A DNA stretch of 64,000 nt from CAVQRC01 sp963715045 (GCA_963715045.1 CAVQRC010000008.1:124001-188000), one strand, 5' to 3'; positions 9,330 to 18,285 are shown, counted from the stretch's first letter. Notes: generated by a model not told the origin, from the sequence alone. Numbers and translations: made by a program.

Positions 9330-9755
9330 TTGGCTAGATCCACTCCAGACAACGAACTTGGCGGCTTCCGCCGCTGTCTTTGGTTCGCTCGCGTTTCCTC
9401 AGTTTATGGAGTGGTTTCATGTCACGTGTCTTTCCCGGTGCGCCGAGTCGCCTGTGTGACGTCTACCGTACGTTCAAGCTCTTGCTGGACTTGCTCAGGT
9501 CGCGACAAAAAACTCGATGAGGCGGCAATCGAAGAGTTTTCCTATGCCCAGGAACTGCTGGCCGCCTTGCCGCTGGCTACCGATGACTACGGGCGGGCCG
9601 TCCTGAGGCTCGAGAACGCGATTCGATACTTGCGGGCCTGCGAACCAGGAGCGGCCGCTTATGAGCTGAAGATGCTCAGTGGCGGGCTGCGGGTGCTCCT
9701 CGAGTCCACCGGCGATGTCCGCCGCAACGGCCGGGTGCGGACCGAACCGGCTTAG
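9330..9755 (+). CDS. Small hypothetical protein, probably frameshifted at its N-terminus
   Basis: The C-terminal ~85 residues (DKKLDEAAIEEF onward) have normal protein composition, helical and Leu/Ala/Glu-rich. The N-terminal part in this frame looks random. In another frame, ATG 9419 opens a sensible peptide (MSRVFPGAPSRLCDVYRTF) that ends in LLRSR just where this frame becomes sensible. This suggests one ~110-residue protein starting at 9419 with a one-base slip near the A-run at about 9507-9512. No family is recognised. Confidence 0.45.
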   Translation: MARSTPDNELGGFRRCLWFARVSSVYGVVSCHVSFPVRRVACVTSTVRSSSCWTCSGRDKKLDEAAIEEFSYAQELLAALPLATDDYGRAVLRLENAIRYLRACEPGAAAYELKMLSGGLRVLLESTGDVRRNGRVRTEPA

Positions 9756-9845
9756 CCCGGTTGCCGATCCGCACCCGTCGTTGTCTCCTCGGCTGCCTCG
9801 CCTTCGCCCCTGTACCCCGACTATCTGCGGTGTAAGAATTCAACG

Positions 9846-10472
9846 ATGCCAGCTTCCGACCCATCCTCGCCTCCCTCGCACGACCACTCGATCACACGCT
9901 TGCTGGATCGTTTTCAGGAGGGGGACTCGGTTGCCATCGAGCAACTCTACGAGCGCTACATCGATCGACTCCAACGGTTAGGGAAACGCAAGCTCGGAGC
10001 CCACGCGCGTCGCGTTGCCGACGAAGAAGATCTGGCAGTCAGTGCCTTTCACGAGTTCATTCGCTCGGCACGCAAAGATCGCTTTGAGAGGCTCGACGAT
10101 CGGGATGATCTGTGGCAGATTCTGGCCATGATCATGACCCGCAAGGCGATCGCGCAGCTCCGCCGCTATCGAACCCTCAAACGGGGCGGTGGGCTCGTGC
10201 GAGGTGAGTCGGCCTGGCACACGGGTGCGCGTGAAGACCTGGGCCTGAGCCAGCTTCCCGGCCCGGTAGCAGAACCAGATCTTGCCGCGATGGCCCAGGA
10301 AGAGTTCGAAGCGCGGTTGGCGGAGTTGCCCGACGACAGATTCCGCCAGATTGCAATCGGCAAGCTCCAGGGTCAGACCAATCGTGAAATCGCCGATGAG
10401 CTTGGAATCGCCCTGCGGTCCGTCGAGCGGAAGTTGAATCTCATCCGCCACCGGTGGGAAAAGAATCGGTAG
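9846..10472 (+). CDS. ECF-like RNA polymerase sigma factor (planctomycete type)
   Basis: 208 residues. Sigma-2-like region at about 14-85 (LLDRFQEGD, IEQLYERYIDRL, EEDLAVSAFHEF), then a basic linker, and a sigma-4 HTH at about 145-205 (GQTNREIADELGIALRSVERKL). The form DEEDLAVSAFHEF/DDLWQIL is typical of the large ECF-like family expanded in planctomycetes. It lies 69 bases upstream of fhcB on the same strand, so co-transcription is possible. No anti-sigma factor is adjacent, and its target genes cannot be inferred. Confidence 0.9.
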   Translation: MPASDPSSPPSHDHSITRLLDRFQEGDSVAIEQLYERYIDRLQRLGKRKLGAHARRVADEEDLAVSAFHEFIRSARKDRFERLDDRDDLWQILAMIMTRKAIAQLRRYRTLKRGGGLVRGESAWHTGAREDLGLSQLPGPVAEPDLAAMAQEEFEARLAELPDDRFRQIAIGKLQGQTNREIADELGIALRSVERKLNLIRHRWEKNR

Positions 10473-10541
10473 ACAATTGCCAGACCATGCCCCGCTCGCT
10501 CGGCGTCGATGCCCCCTCCGATTACGAGGAGCGTCCCCCGT

Positions 10542-11843
10542 ATGCCGTCGACTGTGAATACATTTCGCGATGTCGCCTGCACGGTCTGCGGGTGTGTCTG
10601 CGACGACCTGGTGATCGAAATCGACGCGGAACGGGTTACGCCCCGAACCGGCAGCTGCTGTCTCGCCGATCCCTGGTTCGCAACCCTCAATGACGCAGCA
10701 CCTTCTGCCACAACCATTGAGGGACGATTCGTGTCGCTGGCTGAGGCTCTCGATCGCGCCTCCCAACTGCTCGCCACCAGCCGCAGCCCGCTCGTGTTCG
10801 GACTCTCACGCAGCAGCACGGCCGGGCAACGGGCGGCCGTCGAGTTGGGGGAGTCTCTCGGCGCCACCATCGACACGACCGCATCGGTCTGTCACGGTCC
10901 ATCGATCATGGCGATCCAGCAAGTCGGGGAATCCACCTCGACGCTCGGGGAAATCAGCAACCGGGCCGACCTGGTCATGTTCTGGGGGGCCGATCCGGCG
11001 ACCAGCCACCCCCGCCACTTCGAGCGGTATTCGCTCGAGCCACAGGGGCTCTTTGTCCCCCGCGGTCGCGCCGATCGCCATCTGATCGTCGTCGACGATC
11101 AGACGACGGCGACCACCGACCTGGCCGATACGTTTCTGAAGATCCCCACCGGCTCCGATTTCGAAGTCATTGCGGCCCTGCGTCTGCTCATCGCCGGGGA
11201 ACGCCTCGACGATTCGTTTCAAAGTGTCGCTTCGCTCGAACAGCTTCGGGCGATCGCCACCCGCCTGTGCAATTGTCGATACGGCGTCGTGTTTTTCGGA
11301 CTGGGACTGGCGCAGCGGGGGCTCGGTCATGCCAACGTCGAAGTGCTGTTGCGTCTTGTCGAAGAACTCAACCACCACACGCGATTCACGGCCCGGCGAC
11401 TCCGCATCCCGGGCGATGTTACCGGGGCCGACGCGGTGCTTTGCTGGCGGACGGGCTATCCCTTTGCCGTCAACATGGCCCGCGGTTACCCACGCTACAA
11501 CCCGGGCGAATACTCGGCCAACGAATTACTGGAACGCCGGGAAGTCGACTCCTGCCTGCTCGTGGGCAGCGAATCGGTGCCGAGTCTCTCACCGCAAGCT
11601 CAATCCGTGCTTCGCGAACTCCCCACCATCTCGCTCGACTATCCGAACCATCGTCCCGCGTTTACGCCGACGGTCCAGTTCACGACCGCCATCTATGGTC
11701 TTCATGCGCCCGGGACGGCCTACCGCATGGATGAAGTACCGATTCCTCTGCGTCAGCTCATGCCCTCACCCTATCCGACGGACGATCAGATTCTGCAGCA
11801 GATTGCAGAACGATTCGAGTCCTGTAGGCGGGGCACTCCGTGA
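10542..11843 (+). CDS. fhcB: Formylmethanofuran dehydrogenase subunit B-like (FhcB/FmdB)
   Basis: 433 residues. ATG 10542 is preferred over 10509 because GAGGAG lies ~10 bases upstream and the Cys-rich motif then starts at residue 13 (C-T-V-C-G-C-V-C-D-D, with a Cys pair at 39-40), the [4Fe-4S] site expected in this molybdopterin-oxidoreductase-like family. A second hallmark, V-C-H-G-P-S, is at the region that in archaeal FmdB/FwdB carries the metal-ligating residue (from recollection; needs alignment). In bacteria the protein is a subunit of the formyltransferase/hydrolase complex of tetrahydromethanopterin-linked C1 transfer. The partner genes fhcA, fhcC and fhcD are not in the window. The stop codon lies inside the first copy of a 94-bp tandem repeat, so the C-terminal residues (SCRRGTP) derive from repeat sequence. 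Confidence 0.88.
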   Translation: MPSTVNTFRDVACTVCGCVCDDLVIEIDAERVTPRTGSCCLADPWFATLNDAAPSATTIEGRFVSLAEALDRASQLLATSRSPLVFGLSRSSTAGQRAAVELGESLGATIDTTASVCHGPSIMAIQQVGESTSTLGEISNRADLVMFWGADPATSHPRHFERYSLEPQGLFVPRGRADRHLIVVDDQTTATTDLADTFLKIPTGSDFEVIAALRLLIAGERLDDSFQSVASLEQLRAIATRLCNCRYGVVFFGLGLAQRGLGHANVEVLLRLVEELNHHTRFTARRLRIPGDVTGADAVLCWRTGYPFAVNMARGYPRYNPGEYSANELLERREVDSCLLVGSESVPSLSPQAQSVLRELPTISLDYPNHRPAFTPTVQFTTAIYGLHAPGTAYRMDEVPIPLRQLMPSPYPTDDQILQQIAERFESCRRGTP

Positions 11844-12009
11844 CCCGATCTGCTGAAGGCCGCGGCATTCTTGAGTGCGTTGCTCCTGTCTCGGAGAGCC
11901 AGGCCTACATCACTGCTGTAGGCGGGGCACTCCGTGACCCGACCTGCTGAAGGCCGCGGCGCTCTTGAGTGCGTTGCTCCTGTCTCGGAGAGCCAGGGCT
12001 ACATCGAAC
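11822..12009. repeat. 94-bp tandem repeat (2 copies) overlapping the fhcB stop
   Basis: Copy 1 is 11822-11915 and copy 2 is 11916-12009, ~95% identical. Each starts CTGTAGGCGGGGCACTCCGT. Copy 1 ends near GCCTACATC, giving a GTAGGC/GCCTAC terminal inverted repeat. The first copy supplies the end and stop of fhcB; the second reaches the stop of the convergent minus-strand gene. Confidence 0.8.
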
Positions 12010-12835
12010 GCGCTGCCCGCTGCGATCCGCCCTGAAGCCGCTCGGCGAGTCGCGTCCGTCCAAGCAGTCCATGGGCCGCAGCGAGAACTCGTCGCCGTTC
12101 GGGATCCGTCTCATCTTCATCCTTACGTACGCGCCGCCCGCGAGTCTGACGCAGCAGCCGCACGGTTAGCGACGGGTTGATGTCGGTGATCAGGCGACCG
12201 ACTTCTTCAAAACTTTCCAAATCGTGCCAGCCGCTGCAATCGCGACAGTAACTTTGCAGCAACCTTCGCAGCAGCTTCGATTCCCCCTCGACGATTGCCG
12301 CCCGCACTGCCTCGAGTGTGTGACCGTGTCGATGAGCGACCGCTGCCAGACGTACCCGATGCAGAAACCGTACTTCAAGATCCCGCCCAAACCTGGCCAG
12401 CATCCTCCCGACGAGTCCACCGTTGCTGGTAAACTCGGGCAAGTCGAGCAACTCGCCGAGGGAACTGCCAATCGCGTCTTCGTCGCCGAACAGCCTGGTC
12501 AGCGACTCAAACACACTCTCCGCGTCTTCAGCAACTCCCCGACGAAGCGCCGCAACAACTTCTCCGTCCTCGGCAAACAGGTCCCATCGTTGGCCGGCAC
12601 GCACCGGGCCGTCGTCGTACCATGCCGAAGCCACGAGCCTCGAAACCCGCCCGCGAGTCGCCATCGTCGTGTTCATCGCCGTGGCCAGTGTCAGCGCGAA
12701 TTCATCAATTGCTGCCGAGAATCGTTCACGTGCGTCGTGCGCATAACGGTGATAGGTCAAAATCCGTCCCTGATCCGTGAGCGTAAACAGGCACCGCCCG
12801 ACGACGCGACCGTCGGTGGTTCGTCCGTAGACCAC
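11999..12835 (-). CDS. Unknown protein, C-terminal part (continues from 12885-15485)
   Basis: 278 residues. Its upstream in-frame sequence reads EFNFFSTLANAVDINKQV before VYGRTTDGRVVGRC, and fits directly onto the end of the preceding minus-strand reading frame (GKHFDTCLSP). A one-base insertion at about 12886-12890 would explain the split. The remainder is helical and Arg/Leu-rich, ending in a basic region (KDEDETDPERRRVL). The extreme 3' end overlaps the 94-bp repeat. No enzyme family is recognised. Confidence 0.6.
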   Translation of the reverse strand: MVYGRTTDGRVVGRCLFTLTDQGRILTYHRYAHDARERFSAAIDEFALTLATAMNTTMATRGRVSRLVASAWYDDGPVRAGQRWDLFAEDGEVVAALRRGVAEDAESVFESLTRLFGDEDAIGSSLGELLDLPEFTSNGGLVGRMLARFGRDLEVRFLHRVRLAAVAHRHGHTLEAVRAAIVEGESKLLRRLLQSYCRDCSGWHDLESFEEVGRLITDINPSLTVRLLRQTRGRRVRKDEDETDPERRRVLAAAHGLLGRTRLAERLQGGSQRAARSM

Positions 12836-12884
12836 CTGCTTGTTGATGTCGACCGCGTTGGCGAGCGTCGAAAAGAAGTTGAAT

Positions 12885-15485
12885 TCACTCGGGCGACAGG
12901 CAAGTGTCGAAATGCTTTCCCATCAGCAAGACATCGAGCGGGTCGCGGGTGAAACGCAGGGTGTAGGCCGGACCCCGGCCGTCTGCGACCGAGAGTGAAA
13001 AGTCGGTATCCAGCCAGGGTTCGATCTCGACGCCCGACTCCTGAAGCGAGGCCAAAAACTCGCTGTTCGCCGGTTCGTCGCGATAGTCGTCTGCAGCGGA
13101 TCGCAGGCGGCGGCCCAGGATCCACAGCCCCAGCTCCCGCGATCTTCCCGTAAGTCGCAGCACGGCATACGTCAGTTCGTCGAACGGAGGAGCCAGCAGT
13201 TTCTCGGCGTCTTCCGGGAGCTGCCAGCGAGAACGCAACAGCCCGCCGAGGACGCCGCTGCATCTCGCAACAAACCGGGCCCACTGTTCGTGGTCAATTC
13301 GCCTCCGCAACTTCTGCTGCAGCCTGGCCAGTCGTCCCGCCGACGGCATCACCGGAGCACGGATCCGCTCGCGAAGATTGTCGCGGCGGATCCGCAGCCG
13401 CTTGGCAAGCCATTGCTCTGTGGTACGTTCGGCCTCCGCGAGTCGACGTTCGACTTCGCGAAGTTCACGTGCCACGTGCGTGGGTCGCGGGAAGGCCTTC
13501 GACAGCAATCGCTCGGCGATTGCCCCGGCATCCGGAGCCACCTCGGCCAGTTCGGACAGCAGGGTCTCGAGTGCCGACGGGTAGAACGCGATCCAGCCGC
13601 GGTCGCCCTCGCAATCCGCCAGCGACGGGGTTGCGACTGAAGCAGCCGCCAGTGATTTGACGAGCAGCGACATCCGGGCGAGCAGTCGCTGTTGCCGGTC
13701 CCTCACGAGTCGCCGCACCAGTTCGCGGACACGTTCTTCGATAATGTGAGCCCCGAGATCTTCAACCGCTTCGGCGAGCTCGGTATCACGCAAACTCTTG
13801 AGGATCTCCACGTCGCTCGCTTCGCCGCGACCGATCGCCAGGGTCGCTCGGATCTCTGCCTCGAGATACCTCTCGTTGCTGTCGGGGTTTCCTTCGAGTG
13901 CTCCGGTTTGCGTGGTGGTGGCCGAATCCTGACGATCCCGTGGGCCACCGACGGCCGCGTCGTCCAATGCGGCCAGCAGCAATGCGTCGATCGGATAGGC
14001 TTTGTAAGTACGGCCATCTCGTTTCAAGTTACGCCGGGCACTGGCGAACTCCACGAGCGACAGCAACTGGGAGTCAGGCAACGATCGCTGCTCCACGAAC
14101 ACGACCTGCTCCAGCATCCGCAGCGTATCGACGCCTACCCGCCGATCATCCGACCTGCGGACTGCATCCCCGACAAACTCCAGCGGCCAGTGTGTTTTCG
14201 AATTCAGCAACTCTCGCCAGTGCTGCAGCAGGACCTCCGGAATTCCTCGTCTCGCAAACAGCTTTGCCAGCTCTCGAAAAAAAACGGTCGCGCCTGTCTT
14301 CGCTGTCAGGAGTTCGTCCGCCTGCCAGATCGCAAACAGCCGCAGTGCCGTCAAGCGGTCTGCCGGTGCGAATGCCGACAACACCGCCAGCACTGCCGCG
14401 GCAACTGGTTCGTCCGCCACGACGCTCGGCAGATTGGCCACCGCACGGCCGAATTCTTCGATGGTCCCAACTTCGAGTGAATGGGAGCGAAACCGATTGT
14501 TCAATTTGCGACACGCGGTCAGTTCCGCCCGGCGACGCTCGGGGCCGAGGCGGCCGAGGCCCGGATCGGCTGCACGGTTCAGCCCGGTCTCCATTTCTTC
14601 CATCCATTTCTCGACCCGACCCGCGTACGTGGTCAGCTCAGGAGGAGAAATCGCATGGATCAGTGCCGTGGCGGTCAGCCGCTGCCTGGTCTTCTGAGTC
14701 GTCAGCCACCCCACCAAGTCGAGCAGCGTGCGTTGCACCGACGGTTCCCCGCTCGGCTCCGGCAGTTCGAACGGGCGACCTTTGGCGGCCTTGCGGATCG
14801 CCTGTTCGAGATTCAAGAAACGCTTCCGGACGCGGCACGCAGTCCCCGCGAGACGACGGTCGGTGAGCAACCGTATTAACGACTTCAGCCACTGCGGATC
14901 GACATCATCGGCGAATTGGCAGATCGCCAGAGACGCCTCCAAAGGGATCGCATCGACCAAACGTGCCAGTTCGGCCGAGTTCTGTTCGATCCATGCCAGG
15001 CGTGAGTCGTTTCGCCGCCCGACCCGGGTGAGTTCGAGAAAGAACACCGCGTCGAGCAGCGCCTGCAGTCGAGGCAGCCGTGCCCGCAGCCGGGAGAACT
15101 CCCCGCACCATCGTCGGGAAACCGGCGCATCGGCCAGTTGTTCGTCGACGAGGATTGGTCGGCTCTCATGAACGACCTGCTTGGCGAGTGCCAGGACGTA
15201 GTCCATTCTCGTGAGCCAATCGTCGACGTCCGCAACGACCTTGGGCAACGCGTGAGGAAACCGCAACCGCAATTTCATCAGCGACATTTCCATCCGTCGC
15301 AACGACTCGCGGTCGATACGGATCGTTTCGGGGACGCCCGGCCGCTCCCAGGGAAACGCCTGCCACACCAGCCCCTGTGGATCTCGAGGAAAGCCCGGCA
15401 GCCACGGCATGTCTCGCCGGAGCAACAGCCTGGCACGGGCCACTCCCGCCCGCCTGAGCTTTCGTCGTTCGTCATCGGGTCGCAT
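12885..15485 (-). CDS. Large unknown protein, N-terminal part (frameshifted at 3' end)
   Basis: 866 residues from ATG 15485; with the next piece the intact protein would be ~1150 residues. It has no signal peptide or membrane segment and is mostly alpha-helical, rich in Arg/Leu/Ala/Glu, as in helical-repeat scaffolds. The most conserved-looking part is the junction region (LLMGKHFDTCLSPGEF, if repaired, then VVYGRTTDGRVVGRCLF), where a Cys follows a GKH-x-D-T motif. It faintly recalls the core of PcfJ-like proteins, but this is only a resemblance. A MITE-like repeat lies 26 bases upstream of the start. Probably cytoplasmic; function not assigned. Confidence 0.7.
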   Translation of the reverse strand: MRPDDERRKLRRAGVARARLLLRRDMPWLPGFPRDPQGLVWQAFPWERPGVPETIRIDRESLRRMEMSLMKLRLRFPHALPKVVADVDDWLTRMDYVLALAKQVVHESRPILVDEQLADAPVSRRWCGEFSRLRARLPRLQALLDAVFFLELTRVGRRNDSRLAWIEQNSAELARLVDAIPLEASLAICQFADDVDPQWLKSLIRLLTDRRLAGTACRVRKRFLNLEQAIRKAAKGRPFELPEPSGEPSVQRTLLDLVGWLTTQKTRQRLTATALIHAISPPELTTYAGRVEKWMEEMETGLNRAADPGLGRLGPERRRAELTACRKLNNRFRSHSLEVGTIEEFGRAVANLPSVVADEPVAAAVLAVLSAFAPADRLTALRLFAIWQADELLTAKTGATVFFRELAKLFARRGIPEVLLQHWRELLNSKTHWPLEFVGDAVRRSDDRRVGVDTLRMLEQVVFVEQRSLPDSQLLSLVEFASARRNLKRDGRTYKAYPIDALLLAALDDAAVGGPRDRQDSATTTQTGALEGNPDSNERYLEAEIRATLAIGRGEASDVEILKSLRDTELAEAVEDLGAHIIEERVRELVRRLVRDRQQRLLARMSLLVKSLAAASVATPSLADCEGDRGWIAFYPSALETLLSELAEVAPDAGAIAERLLSKAFPRPTHVARELREVERRLAEAERTTEQWLAKRLRIRRDNLRERIRAPVMPSAGRLARLQQKLRRRIDHEQWARFVARCSGVLGGLLRSRWQLPEDAEKLLAPPFDELTYAVLRLTGRSRELGLWILGRRLRSAADDYRDEPANSEFLASLQESGVEIEPWLDTDFSLSVADGRGPAYTLRFTRDPLDVLLMGKHFDTCLSPE

Positions 15486-15510
15486 GCTCGAATTCCCTCG
15501 TCGGCATGTA

Positions 15511-15592
15511 AGAACCTATCCCAGAACCTGAGTGAACGCGTCCCACGGCCGGGAAAATTCGATTGCTGAAAACCAGTCCTGGGATCAACTCT
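15511..15592. repeat. MITE-like interspersed repeat, copy 1
   Basis: 82 bp with imperfect terminal inverted repeats (AGAACCTATCCCA and TGGGATCAACTCT), flanked by TA. Closely similar to 24240-24320. It sits just upstream of the start of a minus-strand gene. Confidence 0.7.
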
Positions 15593-16173
15593 AAGACTCT
15601 CTGCCAGGTTACGGGTTCGGTGCCGGCCCACGAAAAGACCCCTGGGGTCTGTGTTTTGGCTAACGAGATGGGGTCGTTTTGAGGCAGGCTAGGCAGTGGA
15701 ATCCATAACCAAGCCTAGCCCGAAAACGCGGCAAACATTTCGCGAGCACCCCAGGGGTCTTTTTCGGAGGCGCGAACCTCTCCTCAGGCCCCGCGGTCCT
15801 GAAGGGCGACCTGATTCACCAGCGGTTTTCGAATCCGAAGTTCAGGAGCTCCAGCCGTGTTCGCTTCTTTGCCTACTGCTGTTTTCCCGAGCCTGCGTCC
15901 GCGGCAGGATCGTGTCGAGATTGGCGTCGCCTGAGCGTCGTTCGCCGAGGGCATCGTTCGCGGTGGTGACGCCGAAGCCGATCGCCACGCCGGCCGTGCG
16001 TCCTTCGTGACCGCGGCTTCTCTGTCCGCTCCCGCCGGCTCCTTCTCAACGCGACACGTGCCATCCATCCGTCACCCTGACCTCTGCGGTGACACTTCTC
16101 ATCCCATCGCGTTCGGAAGCGTCTTGACCCGCTAGGTGAAGACTTCCGCACGCGTTCCCAGGCGAAAGCAAAC
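15593..16173. other. Intergenic stretch with GACCCC-W-GGGGTC palindromes
   Basis: No convincing gene was found; the short frames here have biased, random-looking composition. It holds two copies of the palindrome also seen at 9272-9304 (15636-15650 perfect; 15748-15764 partial with a T-run). Confidence 0.5.
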
Positions 16174-16602
16174 ATGTCACTTGAAAGATTGTCTCGCGCG
16201 CAGTTGCGCGCGATGTGTAAAGAGATCCATGAAGACGATGGCGTCGACCCCCGCAAGCTGCGTCAGCCCGGACGTTCGCGCCGGAAGCGAAATCACAAGG
16301 CTCGGCAGGTTTGCCGCCGGGCCGCGAAAACACTCGACCTCGTGCTTTCCGGAGCGACGGGCAACGACTTACTTCGCGGGCTGAGGGTGATCGAGGTTCG
16401 GCCTGCCCCGAACGCGTCCCGGTTGCTCGTCACCGTGCAGGCGGACTGCCGGGCGGAAGACTTTGACCGCGATGCGGCCCAACGGAGCCTCCGCTCTTGG
16501 GCCGGACGTCTCCGGACGCAGGTCGCTGCCGACGTCAGCCGCCGCAAAGCGCCCGTGCTGAAGCTGATTCTGCTTGGCCCCGCAGTTACCCTCCGTCGGT
16601 AG
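16174..16602 (+). CDS. RbfA-like ribosome-binding factor (tentative)
   Basis: 142 residues. After a basic N-terminus (SRRKRNHKARQVCRR) the protein has the RbfA-like order: an amphipathic helix (TLDLVLSGATGNDLLRGL), a central beta-hairpin with VIEVRPAPNASRLLVTVQ, a long helix (QRSLRSWAGRLRTQVAADVSRR), then KAPVLKLILL, resembling the R-x-x-P-x-L-x-F end of RbfA. RbfA binds the 30S subunit during 16S maturation. The typical D-P-R pattern before the first strand is missing, so this may be a divergent paralogue. Length fits the family (110-140). Confidence 0.5.
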   Translation: MSLERLSRAQLRAMCKEIHEDDGVDPRKLRQPGRSRRKRNHKARQVCRRAAKTLDLVLSGATGNDLLRGLRVIEVRPAPNASRLLVTVQADCRAEDFDRDAAQRSLRSWAGRLRTQVAADVSRRKAPVLKLILLGPAVTLRR

Positions 16603-16629
16603 AGGATCCAGTCGTGACAACGATGTCAT

Positions 16630-16993
16630 ATCGGCCCATATCGATCAAAGCCTTCGAGGCAACGTTTCGCTGTGGGCACTCAGCTGGTGGAGACCCGGTT
16701 CTTTCACAGATGCCACGGTCCGCCATCACATTCTGAGCCATCCCCGGGCGGCGGAAATGAGCTTTGCAATCCATTATGAATCGCCAGGCCGCCTGGGGAG
16801 TCTGAACAAACCCGACTACGCCAACCTGCTCCCTGATTTCCAATATCTGGCGAAGCATGTCTTCAGCACACCAAACTACATGCGGATCGACGGACGTCCG
16901 ACCGGGTTTTCCCCACGGTTTAAGAATCGGCCGGGTCTCCAGCGCGAGCGGCGGCGGGAGTTCCTGGAGCTGGTTAAAGACCTGTTCGGGTGA
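16630..16993 (+). pseudogene. Remnant of a GH99-like (WbsX-type) protein
   Basis: The frame reads VSLWALSWWRPGSFTDATVR, then MSFAIHYESPGRLG, LLPDFQYLAKHVFSTPNYMR and IDGRPTGF. This matches the pattern of the glycoside hydrolase family 99-like/WbsX domain (W-x-x-SWWGPG, YES-x-GRLG, DFQYLA, P-x-Y-x-x-IDGRPV). Only ~110 residues of a domain usually over 300 residues remain. No start is credible: the upstream sequence is in another frame. After DGRPTGF the sequence departs from the family. Confidence 0.55.
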
Positions 16994-17211
16994 CCCGTGG
17001 AGGATCGTTTTCGCGGCTTTTTCGGCGGATTCTGACGATTCGGGCGTGCGGGACGCCTACGTCGTCCGCGGCGACACGTCAATTCAACGTGTCGCAATTT
17101 CGCGATTTTTGCGACACGTCATGCCGGTCCGTCCCCACCCGCGTCATGGCCACCATGGGATAGACTGTGCTTCCTTCGCGACCGCCGATCAATCACAGGA
17201 GCCAATGAGTG

Positions 17212-18006
17212 ATGCAGAAGCCATCCGCCATACCAGTCGAGAATCGCAGGCTCGCATTCCGCTCACGCTTTGCGTCGCGGGCCGTGCTGTGCCTCGTGTC
17301 ATCACTATTCGCGCTTCAGTGCCCCTCTGCAGACGCTGCCGACAACGCGTCCGTGCAGCACTCGTTTCTCGGTGTCGGCAACGCCAACAAGGTCGTCATC
17401 GTCGACGAGCGTGGTGAAATCGAGTGGTCGTTCGACATGCCGGCAAGTGATGGCTGGGTGTTGCCAAACGGTCATGTATTGCTGGCGTTGTACAAGACGA
17501 AGGGCTTCCCCAACGGCGGGGTCGTGGTAGTCGAACGGACGACGAAGAAAATCGTGTTTCAGTACCGGGGTCAGCAGAAAGAAACGAGCACCGTGCAGTT
17601 ATTGCCGGATGGCAGGTTTCTTGTCGCCGAACTGGGACCAGAGCCGCGTGCGGTTGTGGTCGGTCGCGACGGCGAAGTCGTGAAGGTCACGCCGCTGGAC
17701 TGCCAGAAGGAAAACTTCCACATGCAGACGCGAATGCTCCGCCTGCTTCCCAACGGCAACTACATCGCGCCCCATCTGCTCGACTTTGCGGTCAAGGAAT
17801 ACGATCCCGTCACGGGTCGAGTCGTGCGTACGTTCGCAACCGACGACCGGGGCCGCGCAACGGGACTGGCCGTTTACCGCGATCCGGCTCAAAGATGGCC
17901 ACACGTTGATCGCGTGCACCAACGGCAACCGGATCATCGAAGTAGACGCAGACGGGAGCATCGTGTGGAGCGTCACGAACGAGGATCTCGGCGAAAACCT
18001 GTTTAA
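17212..18006 (+). CDS. Secreted beta-propeller (PQQ/arylsulfotransferase-like) protein, N-terminal part
   Basis: ATG 17212 (GTG 17209 possible) follows AGGAG at ~10 bases. An N-terminal basic region and hydrophobic stretch (SRAVLCLVSSLFALQC) give a signal peptide of ~44 residues. The blades follow the pattern seen in PQQ-like or ASST-like propellers: VVIVDERGEIEWSFDMP, DGWVLPNGHVLLALY, VQLLPDGRFLVAE, LRLLPNGNYIAPH. The meaningful frame ends around 17850-17870, after TFATDDRGR, and continues in the next entry. The likely role is an extracytoplasmic propeller; the ligand is unknown. Confidence 0.7.
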   Translation: MQKPSAIPVENRRLAFRSRFASRAVLCLVSSLFALQCPSADAADNASVQHSFLGVGNANKVVIVDERGEIEWSFDMPASDGWVLPNGHVLLALYKTKGFPNGGVVVVERTTKKIVFQYRGQQKETSTVQLLPDGRFLVAELGPEPRAVVVGRDGEVVKVTPLDCQKENFHMQTRMLRLLPNGNYIAPHLLDFAVKEYDPVTGRVVRTFATDDRGRATGLAVYRDPAQRWPHVDRVHQRQPDHRSRRRREHRVERHERGSRRKPV

Positions 18007-18208
18007 CGACGCCTGCGGCGCACAACGACTCCCCAACGGCAACACGGTCATCTCCAGCTATCACGCCACGGGCGAGGAGGTCAAGCTGTTCGAAGTCACC
18101 CGCGACAAGCAGGTTGTCTGGCGATACACGGGCCTGAACGCCGGCTTCCATCACTTTCAGATTCTCACGACCAATGGCCAGCCACTGCACGAGAACACGT
18201 GGAAGTAG
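17851..18208 (+). CDS. Beta-propeller protein, C-terminal part after frameshift
   Basis: Same protein as 17212-18006 in the next frame: RDWPFTAIRLKDGHTLIAC, NRIIEVDADGSIVWSV, RLPNGNTVISSYHATG and LFEVTRDKQVVWRYTG are further propeller blades. The end (GFHHFQILTTNGQPLHENTWK) closes the propeller. An open frame exists from 17786, but only sequence after ~17851 matches the blades. One indel restores a ~332-residue protein. Confidence 0.6.
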
Positions 18209-18254
18209 GTTTGCCAGAGTATCTTCAGGTGGGTGGCGCACCAGTGCCGCTGTC

Positions 18255-18285
18255 CCCGGATCCCTCACTCGGGGAGGGATCCGGG
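18255..18285. terminator. Hairpin between convergent genes
   Basis: 11-bp perfect stem CCCGGATCCCT / AGGGATCCGGG (18255-18265 and 18275-18285) with a 9-base loop, located between the propeller gene and the convergent PKD/RTX gene. There is no T-run, so termination is inferred from position and stem strength only. Confidence 0.45.

Noticed and set aside
15696..16010. 104-residue + strand open frame upstream of the RbfA-like gene
   Set aside because: Arg/Pro/Ser-rich random composition and overlap with a palindrome; no support for translation.
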